Shown: piece by piece, positions 7,934 through 16,737 of the stretch | How positions within the stretch are numbered: the stretch's first letter is position 1 | Layout of the letters: the number at the start of each line of letters is the position of its first letter | Source of the DNA: Carboxylicivirga sediminis | GTDB lineage: Bacteria > Bacteroidota > Bacteroidia > Bacteroidales > Marinilabiliaceae | NCBI RefSeq assembly: GCF_018156225.1 | Contig: NZ_JAGTAR010000002.1 | Span: 186,001-250,000, forward strand | Direction of reading: 5' to 3' | DNA: 64,000 bases | Made by a program: the position numbers and the translations under genes | Notes under the pieces: model-generated | Database searches by the model: none | Told to the model about the DNA's origin: nothing | The model's input: the letters and a program-made list of their open reading frames with translations, nothing else

Positions 7934-9484
7934 TTATATCAGTTGTTCTTTATCGGCATCCCAATACACTTTGCGATTCTCACGATAGGCAATAGTAGCC
8001 ATGTGTGCGGTAACAGCCTCTTCAAAGGCTTGATGAATATCGCAACTGGGCTGCTTGTTGCTTCGTATGCCATTGAGCCATTCTTTAATGTGCAGATGCG
8101 CCGTATTGACTCGCTTACCCTTCACATGGGTGTATAACAGACCTCTGCTGGCAAAATATTGCTCAGTTGCCGAGCTATAGCCATCCAGGCTGTTTTTACC
8201 TGGCTGATAGGTAATCATAGGCTTATCGGGTGAAATCAAGCCGGCATCAAGCTGCTTGCGGTACTGTGTCGAACGGTTATCGGGATACACCTCCAGTACA
8301 TTTTCCATTTTCATGGTGGCATCGTGCCCCATCAATACTTTACCACGGTAATGATCATTTGCCAGAGAGGCACTGTACATGAAAGTCAGGTCACGCTCAG
8401 GGTATTCAAACACCGCCTGAAATACGTCAGGTACTTCACGGCCATCTTTATAAAAATAGATACCGCCCGATGCCACTGCCGAATGCGGTATCCCCAGCTG
8501 CATCACCTGGTTAATGGCATCGTACTCATGAGTCAGCAGGTCGCCGGCCAGCCCTGTACCATAGTCCCACCAGCAACGCCAGCGAAAGAAACGCTCGGCA
8601 CTAAACGGATGATTATTGGTTGGCTCAATAAATTGTTGCCAGTCGATGGTTTGTTCATTAGCATCGGGATGAATAGGATATACCCAGGCACCATTGGGGT
8701 CATTTCGGTTGGTACATACCTCAATGAGGGATATTTTTCCAAGCACATTTTTATCAACTAACTGCTTTGCCTTTTTAAAACTGGCCGTTTGCCGCCCCTG
8801 GTGTCCTAACTGAAAAACAACGCCCGACTCTTTAACCGCTTTACGAAGCGCAAACGCTTCCTCGATGGTGCGGGTCAAACCTTTTTCGATATAGATGTGT
8901 TTACCTGCCTTGGCGGCATCAATGCCCATTTGAGCATGCCAGTGGTCGGGTGTGGCAATAATCACCGCATCTATATCTGCGGCTGCCAGCAAATCGCGAT
9001 AATCAGTATAGCGTTTCACCTTCGAGGACACCTCGTTTAACTCCGTTGATTTTTCTTGGTTGCTGCACGACAACAGGGCTTCTTTGGCATTAACATCGAA
9101 AATGTCGCATACTCCACGTATCTCAATATTCAGGTCATCCTGCTCTATAAAATCTCCATAACGGGTATCAGATGAGTTAAGCTGAGCTTGCTCGTACCAA
9201 TGCTTTAGCGTATTGGGATGCGCAAAACCTGCTGCTTCCAACAAGTACCTGCCACGGCCACCTGCACCAATAATACCCAGCCTGATAGTTTGCCCATTGG
9301 AAATTGAGGCCGGTTCGGGATCATCATATAACTTCAGCCCCAGCTCATCAGCCATGTTGAAGCTATGTTGTTTTTGATAGTCGGTTTTTTTAAGCAGAGC
9401 ATATGCAAATGCCCCTAACACAGGTACTGTTGCCAGTGTTTTGACTATATCTCTGCGGGAGTAGCTTCGTTTATTATCGTCCAT
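7934..9484 (-). CDS. Tat-exported Gfo/Idh/MocA oxidoreductase (2), EKG variant
   Basis: Second paralog, 516 residues. An SRRDIVK twin-arginine motif (Arg10-Arg11) and the hydrophobic stretch PVLGAFAYALL give an export signal. The dinucleotide-binding loop GIIGAGGRG is at 70-78. The usual EKP signature reads IYIEKGLTR (198-206), with Gly in place of Pro, while the lysine is kept. The WWDYGTGLAGDLLTHEYDA stretch matches the same exported subfamily as its neighbour. Its ATG lies 11 bases inside the DoxX gene, so the two are probably co-translated. Likely partner of paralog 1 in oxidation and reduction of sugars in the periplasm. Family assignment is firm; substrate is unknown. Confidence 0.9.
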   Translation of the reverse strand: MDDNKRSYSRRDIVKTLATVPVLGAFAYALLKKTDYQKQHSFNMADELGLKLYDDPEPASISNGQTIRLGIIGAGGRGRYLLEAAGFAHPNTLKHWYEQAQLNSSDTRYGDFIEQDDLNIEIRGVCDIFDVNAKEALLSCSNQEKSTELNEVSSKVKRYTDYRDLLAAADIDAVIIATPDHWHAQMGIDAAKAGKHIYIEKGLTRTIEEAFALRKAVKESGVVFQLGHQGRQTASFKKAKQLVDKNVLGKISLIEVCTNRNDPNGAWVYPIHPDANEQTIDWQQFIEPTNNHPFSAERFFRWRCWWDYGTGLAGDLLTHEYDAINQVMQLGIPHSAVASGGIYFYKDGREVPDVFQAVFEYPERDLTFMYSASLANDHYRGKVLMGHDATMKMENVLEVYPDNRSTQYRKQLDAGLISPDKPMITYQPGKNSLDGYSSATEQYFASRGLLYTHVKGKRVNTAHLHIKEWLNGIRSNKQPSCDIHQAFEEAVTAHMATIAYRENRKVYWDADKEQLI

Positions 9485-9965
9485 GGGTATTGCTTTTGTT
9501 GAATATCAGGCGGTCGAGACCAATCACCTGGCTGGTAGGAATGGCATAAAGTACTAAAAGCAGAAGGGTAAATATCAGATTCTTATCTACCCATAAAGCC
9601 TGCTCAGAACCAGGCATCAGCTGTGCTGCAATAGTGGGTGGGTGGGCCAGGTAATATAGAAATACCAGCAAGGCTCCTGCCAGAGAAGCAATGCGCGCCA
9701 GTGTGCCTGTGATCAGGCCTACTCCTATGGCAATTAATCCCCAAACATTAAGGAAATTAGTTACATCAAGACTAGTGGAATTTCCAGCCAGTGAATGAAA
9801 GAAGCCTGAAAAGACACCTTCTGTACTCATTAAAAAACCGAAGGCACTCCATCCGGGATGAATTAATTTGATTATACCTTCATAGAGGAAATACCATCCG
9901 GTAAGCACGCGCAAGCCAACCATGGCGTACAGTTGAAAGGTATTCAAAGAAAATGGGTTATTCAT
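9474..9965 (-). CDS. DoxX-family membrane protein
   Basis: Integral membrane protein of the DoxX/DoxD-like family, 163 residues from the ATG at 9965; the frame opens at 10040 but that extension is not family-like. About four membrane helices are visible: YAMVGLRVLTGWYFLYEGIIKL, LNVWGLIAIGVGLITG, IASLAGALLVFLYYLA and NLIFTLLLLVLYAIP (shown in part). The motif GWYFLYEGIIKLIHPGW is typical. DoxD relatives act in thiosulfate:quinone oxidoreduction. Being first in an operon of Tat-exported dehydrogenases, and overlapping the next gene by 11 bases, it may pass electrons between them and the quinone pool. That is inference. Confidence 0.85.
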   Translation of the reverse strand: MNNPFSLNTFQLYAMVGLRVLTGWYFLYEGIIKLIHPGWSAFGFLMSTEGVFSGFFHSLAGNSTSLDVTNFLNVWGLIAIGVGLITGTLARIASLAGALLVFLYYLAHPPTIAAQLMPGSEQALWVDKNLIFTLLLLVLYAIPTSQVIGLDRLIFNKSNTHGR

Positions 9966-10148
9966 TTTATTGGTCAATTGTATGATTAGTTTAGAGGATG
10001 TAAAATAGAAACAATTACAACTTAAACAAATACTAATCAATCAAATAACCATATTATCTGAACATTTTGAACATACGTCAACCACTTAACAATAGCAACT
10101 AACATAAGCCAGGCTGCCAAACAAGGAAGTATGGCACATACTAATGAG

Positions 10149-10243
10149 GTAAAAGTAAGCCCGCCTGAATTTGAATCTGCGATTATTATTTTATTCTATT
10201 GTTTAATACTGTTCTAAAACAATTAACGGGCTTACTCTTTTAC
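10149..10243 (-). terminator. Long inverted repeat downstream of the GH3 gene
   Basis: GTAAAAGTAAGCCCG (10149-10163) is the reverse complement of CGGGCTTACTCTTTTAC (10227-10243) apart from two inserted bases. The spacer is 63 bases, and its right part can fold through ATTGTTT/AAACAAT. The structure lies between the end of the beta-glucan locus and the DoxX operon. It may end the long - strand transcript, but the large loop makes this uncertain. The rest of the stretch 9966-10263 shows no other signal I can support. Confidence 0.4.
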
Positions 10244-10263
10244 TTATTGACTAATACAATTTA

Positions 10264-12651
10264 TCAGAAAGAAACATTCTCCACCTCCTTAAACGTCCGG
10301 TAACTGGGCGCATAAGTAATGTTTTTACAACGCTCAATCAGTTCATTCACTTGCTCATGAGTAATTTCATTGTTGGTGATGTAGGGAAACTTAATCATCG
10401 GATGTTCCATAAAGAATCCGGGAATATTAGCTTCATCCATGGTTTTGCCTTCCGGTACCCAGCCATTAATCCAGTTTGGCATGTATTCTTTCAGTAATTC
10501 GCGGGTTTCTGTATTATCCCATAGCTCTTTGGCAAAAGTATATTTATCCACCATCATTGGTACTTGCTGAGTGGATTCCAACTCAAACTGTGCTTTCAAA
10601 CGAATATCGCGCGATGAGGCCGCTGCCATAACTTCAAAACTGCCACTCTCTGCAATCCACATATCCCGTTTGGCATCATAGTATGAGAAATCGCGACCGG
10701 ACAGCTCGAAGCTCACTTCTTTCGTTTCGCCCGGTTGCAGTTCAACTTTAACAAAGTGCTTTAGCTCTTTTTCAGGGCGTTGCAGGGTACTTTCAAGGTC
10801 GCTGACATAAAGCTGTACTGTTTCTTTACCTGCTATTGCACCTGTATTCTTTACTTTTAAGCTGACTACCAACGCATCCTTATCGCTTATTTTTTTAGCG
10901 GACAATTGAATATCGGAATAATCAAATGTGGTGTAAGACAATCCATGACCAAAAGGAAACAGTGGTTCAATCTGCTTCTCATCGTAATAGCGATAGCCCA
11001 CAAAGATACGCTCACCATAGAGCACATTGCCCTGCTCACCCGGGAAGTCAAAGGCAGCAGGCGTGTCAGCCAGTTTAACAGGGAATGTTTCTGCCAGCTT
11101 ACCAGAAGGATTGACGGTTCCAAACAATACATCGGCCACAGCTCCTGCGCCTGCCTGTCCACCCAACCAGGTTTCTAATACTGCAGGTACTTGCTCAATC
11201 CAGGGCATAGCCACTGCACTGCCATTGGTTAAAACAGCCACTGTGTTATTCTGTATTTTTGCCACTTCAGCTATCAACTGATTATGTGCAGCCGGCATAT
11301 CAATGTGTTTGCGATCAATGCCTTCCGACTCATAATGCAACGGTAATCCAGCAAAAACCAAAGCGACATCAGACTCTTTTGCCAATTGCACAGCTTCCTC
11401 AATCATGGTGAAATCATTATCATCCTTCAGGTTATAACCCTGGGCATAACTTATTTTCACTCCTTTACCATATTCCTTTTTGATGATATCCAACACATTA
11501 TCCAATTGGGTCGGCTTCACCTCTGAACTGCCGTTACCCTGGTAGCGCGGATTAGCTGCAAACTCACCAATGATGGCAATCTTTTTGTATTTATCTTTAC
11601 TCAAAGGCAGCACAATTTTATTGTTTTTAAGCAATGTAATGGCCTGCCCATGTACCTCGCGAGCAAATTGATGATGCTCCTCCTCCTTTTGATCAACATC
11701 TTCTTTATCAAGCGACTTGGCTTTTAATACCACCATCAGTATTTCTTTCACCAGATTATCAAGAACCGCTTCATCTAATTCGCCCTCCTGAACTGCTTTA
11801 AGCAGTATCTCATCATTAACACTGCTCACATGCGGCATTTCGATATGCATGCCTGCTTTAAGAGCCGCTACACGATCCACCACCGCAAACCAGTCAGATA
11901 TGACAATCCCTTCAAAACCCCACTCTTCTTTCAATAAGTTGGTTAGCAGATACGGACTTTGCGTACCATACTCGCCCTGCACCCTATTGTAACAAGCCAT
12001 TACCGTCCATGGCTGCGCCTTCTTAACGGCAATTTCAAATGGTGTCAGGTAAATTTCATGCAGCGTGCGTGTATCCACATCGGAGTTCATAAACATGCGC
12101 ATGGTTTCAACATTATTAGCCACAAAATGCTTGAGCGAAGTACCCACGCCCTGACTTTGCACACCATTGATGTAAGCTGCTCCCAATTCACCCGACAGAA
12201 TAGGATCTTCAGTGAAATATTCGAAGTTGCGGCCACCTAATACCGAACGCTTGATATTGACGCCTGGCCCCAGCAATACATTCACACCTAAAGCCTGACA
12301 TTCCTCCCCCAAAGCTTGTCCCACTTTGTAAATCAAATCCGTATCCCAGGTGGCGGACAAAGCTGAGGCCGTTGGGAAACAAGTGGCCGGATGCTGATCG
12401 CCATAACCAGCTTTGTTGGTAGCAGGAGCCCGTCTTAGGCCATGAGGTCCGTCAGCCATCCATATCCATGGAATATCCAGTCGTTCGATGGGTTCGGTAC
12501 TCCAATCGTCGCGACCAGAACAAAGCGAAACCTTTTCCTCGAGCGTCAGTTCAGACATCAACTTATTTACTTTATCTTCCAACTCTTTATCCTGAGCTGA
12601 TAATGACAATGCGGCCATAAACACAAATGTTAGTATACCTACAAGTCTCAT
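10264..12651 (-). CDS. Secreted GH3 beta-glucosidase/glucan glucosidase (1)
   Basis: Glycoside hydrolase family 3, 795 residues, removing terminal beta-linked glucose from oligosaccharides. Signal peptide at 1-19 ending SLSAQ, so periplasmic or outer. The N-terminal TIM barrel contains KHFVANN (Lys174-His175) and the nucleophile Asp253 in IVISDWFAV. A (beta/alpha)6 sandwich follows and then a fibronectin-III-like domain (about 590-685). A further C-terminal stretch of about 100 residues is of the kind seen in BglB-like GH3 enzymes. Start ATG at 12651, 21 bases after the transporter stop, so it is the last gene of the beta-glucan locus. Its sequence differs strongly from the other GH3 enzymes here, so its linkage preference may differ too. 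Confidence 0.93.
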   Translation of the reverse strand: MRLVGILTFVFMAALSLSAQDKELEDKVNKLMSELTLEEKVSLCSGRDDWSTEPIERLDIPWIWMADGPHGLRRAPATNKAGYGDQHPATCFPTASALSATWDTDLIYKVGQALGEECQALGVNVLLGPGVNIKRSVLGGRNFEYFTEDPILSGELGAAYINGVQSQGVGTSLKHFVANNVETMRMFMNSDVDTRTLHEIYLTPFEIAVKKAQPWTVMACYNRVQGEYGTQSPYLLTNLLKEEWGFEGIVISDWFAVVDRVAALKAGMHIEMPHVSSVNDEILLKAVQEGELDEAVLDNLVKEILMVVLKAKSLDKEDVDQKEEEHHQFAREVHGQAITLLKNNKIVLPLSKDKYKKIAIIGEFAANPRYQGNGSSEVKPTQLDNVLDIIKKEYGKGVKISYAQGYNLKDDNDFTMIEEAVQLAKESDVALVFAGLPLHYESEGIDRKHIDMPAAHNQLIAEVAKIQNNTVAVLTNGSAVAMPWIEQVPAVLETWLGGQAGAGAVADVLFGTVNPSGKLAETFPVKLADTPAAFDFPGEQGNVLYGERIFVGYRYYDEKQIEPLFPFGHGLSYTTFDYSDIQLSAKKISDKDALVVSLKVKNTGAIAGKETVQLYVSDLESTLQRPEKELKHFVKVELQPGETKEVSFELSGRDFSYYDAKRDMWIAESGSFEVMAAASSRDIRLKAQFELESTQQVPMMVDKYTFAKELWDNTETRELLKEYMPNWINGWVPEGKTMDEANIPGFFMEHPMIKFPYITNNEITHEQVNELIERCKNITYAPSYRTFKEVENVSF

Positions 12652-12672
12652 ATCTTAGTTTATTTTGTTGAT

Positions 12673-14394
12673 TTATTCAATACCTATCTGATTTCTTCGT
12701 TCCTCCAGGTCTGCCTGCATTTGCTTACTCGTTTTTTTATCGATGGTGTAAAAGAACAGTAATGCAGCACAGGACATGTACAAGATGCCTGGTATCACCG
12801 AAATCATTAACTTGATACCTGCAATAGTTTCTGCCGTCTGAACAGCATTAGCTTCGAACTTAAACAGTACCAGCAGCCACCCGGCTAAAGCACCACCAAT
12901 ACCCCATCCGGCTTTTTGTGCAAAGGTAGCAGCTGAAAATACCAATCCAGTTGCTCGCTGCCCTGTTTTCCACTCGGTGTAATCGGCTGTATCGGCCAGC
13001 ATCGTCCATAATAGTACAACTGCAGGAGCATACGTGAATTTGGCAAGCACATTAAAAGTGTATATCAGTGTGTAATCTCCGGCTTCAGGAATATACAGCA
13101 AGGCAAAGAAAATACCTGATAGAATAGTACTCGCCATGAACACATTGCGGTTGCCAAATTTTCGTGCCAATGGTTTAGCTATTGGCAGGCCAATAATGAG
13201 GGCAACACTGCTTACCACATTAAACAGCTGCACATTTTCTTCGGTACCAATGTAGTACTTAAAATAGTAGGCAATCGATAAGTTCTGTAAGGCAAACATT
13301 ATGAAGGACACAATCCCTACAAGGGCCAGCACGACCCAAGGCCTGTTCGACCCAAGATTTTTAATATCGGACCAGATGCTTTGATTCGGATTACGTGGTG
13401 GCGCTACCCTTTCTTTGGTTGAAAAGAAAGTGATGAGGAAAAATACCACACTCATAAAACCAAGAACGATAAGCGTATATTGATACCCTTTAGCTTTGTC
13501 CACCAGGTTATCATTTGCCCTAACATCAATGACTGACTCGCTTATTCTGGTATCGATATAATGCACATCCTCGCGGGCAAGCGGATAAGGTATAACACCC
13601 GCTTCTTTGACCTGTTCTTTTATGGCAGTTGAGTCAAAAGCTACTACTACACCGCCATAGTCAAGCGTGTCATTAGGTGAAGGTGACACAACAACATATA
13701 CCACACCTTCTGTAATATTATTATCAGCATCCTCAATGGTATATATCAGGGTATCAATTCCTGCAAATCCGGCATTAAGCTGATATTTGAGGCTGTCATT
13801 GTTAATAACTTCCACATATCCGCCTTTGGTTTGTGGTTCATTGACTTGAGTGGTAAACTCGCCCTTACCAAAATAAATAGCCATTGAAAGCGCCAGACCA
13901 GTAACTATCAGCTGTCCCGAGAACGCACTAATGAAACGGTAAGTATTAATGCCGGCCCTTTCATTGGAGTCGGATGTCATGACTGCCATTAATGATGAAT
14001 ATGGCAGGTTGATGGCTGTATAGGCCGTCATCAGTAAGAAATAAGTAACGGCGGCCCAAATAATTTTACCAGTATAACTCAGGTCTGGCGTGGTAAAGGT
14101 TAACACAGCCAGTATAGCATAAGGCACAGCCGTATACAAGATATATGGTCGAAACTTTCCCCATCGTGTATTGGTGCGATCGGAGATAATACCCATCAGT
14201 GGATCGTTTATCATATCCCACACACGGGCAATGAGCATGATAGTACCCGCTGCCGCTGCCGAAATACCAAAAGTATCGGTATAAAAAATGAGGATCCAAA
14301 AACCCACCATGTCCCATACAAAATGGGAGGCTGTATCGCCCAGGCTATAGCCCAGCTTTTCTTTAAACGATAATTTAGACGCTGTTTTATTCAT
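12673..14394 (-). CDS. GPH-family sugar:cation symporter with a periplasmic Ig-like insertion
   Basis: Major-facilitator carrier of the glycoside-pentoside-hexuronide family, 573 residues, inner membrane; imports sugars or short oligosaccharides with a cation. Family motifs are GYSLGD, ARVWDMINDPLMG and RWGKFRPYI. About 12 helices can be traced. Between helix 5 (ending about 175) and helix 6 (starting about 304) lies a hydrophilic insertion of about 125 residues that the other GPH carrier in this locus lacks. It contains LKYQLNAGFAGIDTLIYTI and later SVIDVRANDN, which resemble the two ends of a cadherin/Big_9-type Ig domain. With the N-terminus in the cytoplasm this loop faces the periplasm. 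It sits between GH16 and GH3 genes with gaps near 20 bases. Carrier assignment is strong; the insertion's nature is my reading of the sequence. Confidence 0.9.
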   Translation of the reverse strand: MNKTASKLSFKEKLGYSLGDTASHFVWDMVGFWILIFYTDTFGISAAAAGTIMLIARVWDMINDPLMGIISDRTNTRWGKFRPYILYTAVPYAILAVLTFTTPDLSYTGKIIWAAVTYFLLMTAYTAINLPYSSLMAVMTSDSNERAGINTYRFISAFSGQLIVTGLALSMAIYFGKGEFTTQVNEPQTKGGYVEVINNDSLKYQLNAGFAGIDTLIYTIEDADNNITEGVVYVVVSPSPNDTLDYGGVVVAFDSTAIKEQVKEAGVIPYPLAREDVHYIDTRISESVIDVRANDNLVDKAKGYQYTLIVLGFMSVVFFLITFFSTKERVAPPRNPNQSIWSDIKNLGSNRPWVVLALVGIVSFIMFALQNLSIAYYFKYYIGTEENVQLFNVVSSVALIIGLPIAKPLARKFGNRNVFMASTILSGIFFALLYIPEAGDYTLIYTFNVLAKFTYAPAVVLLWTMLADTADYTEWKTGQRATGLVFSAATFAQKAGWGIGGALAGWLLVLFKFEANAVQTAETIAGIKLMISVIPGILYMSCAALLFFYTIDKKTSKQMQADLEERRNQIGIE

Positions 14395-14416
14395 TTTGTA
14401 TGGTTTAATTGGGTAT

Positions 14417-15214
14417 CTATTTCTGGTAAATTCTTACATAATCCACTTCCATTGTTTGTGGGAAAACTATGGTATCGATGCCTTCAACACTTCCCCATGC
14501 GCCACCTACTGCCAGGTTCAACAACAAATAAAAAGGTTTCTCGTATGGCCATTTATCTTCACCCAATCCTTCATTGGCATAGACAAAGTACTGTTGGTCA
14601 TCCACAAAAGCTTTTAAAGAATCAGCTGTCCACTCAAGTGCATAGGTGTAAAATAAGCTATCTACATGAGGAATCTTAACCGTTGCCGTTTGCTGTGTAC
14701 CAGCCTGCCACTGATAGTCTTTGGAATGAGCAGACGCATGAATGGTTCCTAAATCATAGCCCACATGTTCCATGATATCTATCTCACCAATATTGGGCCA
14801 GTTTCCGTCGTTGAAGGTCCAGCCGCCAGGCATCATCCATATGGCCGACCAGGTACCAATCCCTTTGGGCAGCTTTGCTCTGACTTCTAAGCGACCATGC
14901 TGCCAGTCGGCTTTTGACATTAAGCGGGCTGATGTAAATTCCTTCCCTTCATAAGGTTCATTGACCGCTATGATGTGTAGTTTCCCATCCTCTACCCAGG
15001 CATTCTCTTTGCGAGCCTTGGTATAAAACTGTGCTTCATTATTACCCCATCCGTGAGGATTGCCTTCCTGATCATAAGCCCACTTGCTTGAATCGGGCAA
15101 ACCCACGTAATCGAATTCATCCTGCCAAACCAGTTTGTACTCATTATATTCCTGACAGGCTGATAGCCAAACCAGAATAACGATGCTAACAGCTACAATA
15201 TTGAATCGTGTCAT
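14417..15214 (-). CDS. GH16 laminarinase-type lipoprotein (1)
   Basis: Endo-beta-1,3-glucanase-type family 16 enzyme of 265 residues. Lipobox LSAC at Cys20 indicates lipidation, so it is likely on the cell surface or in the periplasm. The single catalytic domain has the family 16 signature GEIDIMEHVG with nucleophile Glu144, Asp146 and acid/base Glu149. WGNNEAQFYT and the C-terminal MEVDYVRIYQ are also typical of laminarinases of this subgroup. It lies between the two transporter genes (gaps 17 and 22 bases). Its closest relative in the window is the GH16 at 26541-27344, which suggests duplication within the locus. Confidence 0.94.
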   Translation of the reverse strand: MTRFNIVAVSIVILVWLSACQEYNEYKLVWQDEFDYVGLPDSSKWAYDQEGNPHGWGNNEAQFYTKARKENAWVEDGKLHIIAVNEPYEGKEFTSARLMSKADWQHGRLEVRAKLPKGIGTWSAIWMMPGGWTFNDGNWPNIGEIDIMEHVGYDLGTIHASAHSKDYQWQAGTQQTATVKIPHVDSLFYTYALEWTADSLKAFVDDQQYFVYANEGLGEDKWPYEKPFYLLLNLAVGGAWGSVEGIDTIVFPQTMEVDYVRIYQK

Positions 15215-15231
15215 GTTCTAAAATATTTAAA

Positions 15232-16680
15232 TTATGCCTCTCCCTGGTGTTTCACTTTCCCTCTGCGTGCAATTAGCTTGTTTTTTATTTCATTCGCCTT
15301 TTCTTCAGTTATATCGTAATTCTTCATCACGACGATGGCAATAACTCCGAATAGGATGGGTATAACTATGTCGGCAATGCGGAGCCTTGTCATGGCCTCG
15401 GCCGACTGCACTTTTATGTCTTCATTAAATCCGATATAATGCAACACTACACCACTTACAAACATGGCAATTGATTGGCCAATCTTTGTCATCCACCAAT
15501 ACACGGCACCAAACATGGCCTCACGGCGTTCACCGGTATTTAGTTCATCTAAATCACACACATCGGCTGTCATCGACATCATTAGTGTAAATAAACTCCC
15601 AATACCAAAAGATAAGAACGGAATAGGCATAAACATCAGCCATGGCATTTCTGGATAATTAAATCCCCACCATTTTAATATATAGCCCACAAAGGATATT
15701 AATGTAGCAATAATGAAAGCGTTCTTTTTCCCGTATTTTTCGGCAATTTTAGTAATGATAGGTATTACAATAAACATGGTACCCAAGGCACTGACCGACC
15801 CAAAAAGGCCAACCCAGATATTGGCTGACTCCTGATTACCATTAAACCAGAAGTAGACAATTATATACATAGCGAATTGCGCAATAATCTGAAAACCATT
15901 AAATATAAGAAAGGTGGCTGCACATAATCTTAAAAAGGGCTTATTAACAATGGTGAGTTTAATCCCTCTGAAAAATTCCTTGATATTTTCCTTTAATTCT
16001 TCTTTGGATAAATTATGCTTACTTTCCTGTTCAGGGACGATTATTTCTTTATTGAAGAATGCCGGCAGGATTCCCAGAACCATACAAATTGCCCCTACCC
16101 ATATGGCAATTGTTTTGGCTCCTTGAGGAGCACTTTCAAAAATTGTTGGCTCATATATAATCACCCAAAGCCATGGCGCAATGACCCAGGCTATTTGTCC
16201 CATAAACTGTGAAATTGCCATCAATCGGGTGCGCTCATTATAGTCAGGTGTCATTTCATAACCTAACCCAATTAAAGGTGTAGCGAAAATGGTGTAACCG
16301 ATGTAAAAGAAGATGGAGACAATTAAAAAGTAGAAGAAATTGTAAAGCTCTGAATTTTCAGGATTTAATTGCCACATAATCATATATGAAACACCGGCAA
16401 TCACACTTCCTATAAAAATATAGGGTTTTCTTCTGCCCCATTTCGACTTGGTATTATCCGAAATATATCCCATTAAAGGATCTGTAAGGGCATCAATAAT
16501 TCTTGGCACGGCCAACAGGGTGCCCACCAATATTGGATTCATACCCAGCGACATGACCAATACAGCCATACACATTGTCAGAGCTGCCGGAAATAGTTGA
16601 TTGGCCAAATGGCCCGAACCAAAGGTTATTTTCTGAATAGTAGGAACTTTGTCTTCCTTTGCTATTTTAATGGCGTTCAT
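15232..16680 (-). CDS. GPH-family sugar:cation symporter, standard length
   Basis: Inner-membrane carrier of 482 residues with about 12 helices and no large insertion. Family features are ALTDPLMGYISDNTKSKWGRRKPYI and a short acidic loop between the halves (IIVPEQESKHNLSKEELKENI, in part). The TADVCDLDELNTGERREAMFGA motif near helix 10 is typical of GPH proteins that take up glycosides. It follows the GH17 lipoprotein gene after 57 bases and precedes a GH16. Probably brings glucose oligosaccharides from the periplasm to the cytoplasmic phosphorylase and GH17 enzymes. Having two differing carriers suggests different chain lengths or branching; that is inference. Confidence 0.92.
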   Translation of the reverse strand: MNAIKIAKEDKVPTIQKITFGSGHLANQLFPAALTMCMAVLVMSLGMNPILVGTLLAVPRIIDALTDPLMGYISDNTKSKWGRRKPYIFIGSVIAGVSYMIMWQLNPENSELYNFFYFLIVSIFFYIGYTIFATPLIGLGYEMTPDYNERTRLMAISQFMGQIAWVIAPWLWVIIYEPTIFESAPQGAKTIAIWVGAICMVLGILPAFFNKEIIVPEQESKHNLSKEELKENIKEFFRGIKLTIVNKPFLRLCAATFLIFNGFQIIAQFAMYIIVYFWFNGNQESANIWVGLFGSVSALGTMFIVIPIITKIAEKYGKKNAFIIATLISFVGYILKWWGFNYPEMPWLMFMPIPFLSFGIGSLFTLMMSMTADVCDLDELNTGERREAMFGAVYWWMTKIGQSIAMFVSGVVLHYIGFNEDIKVQSAEAMTRLRIADIVIPILFGVIAIVVMKNYDITEEKANEIKNKLIARRGKVKHQGEA

Positions 16681-16737
16681 AGATTTTTTCTTTAGTTAGT
16701 TGATATGGATGTATGGGATTTTCCGATTAAGTGTCTG

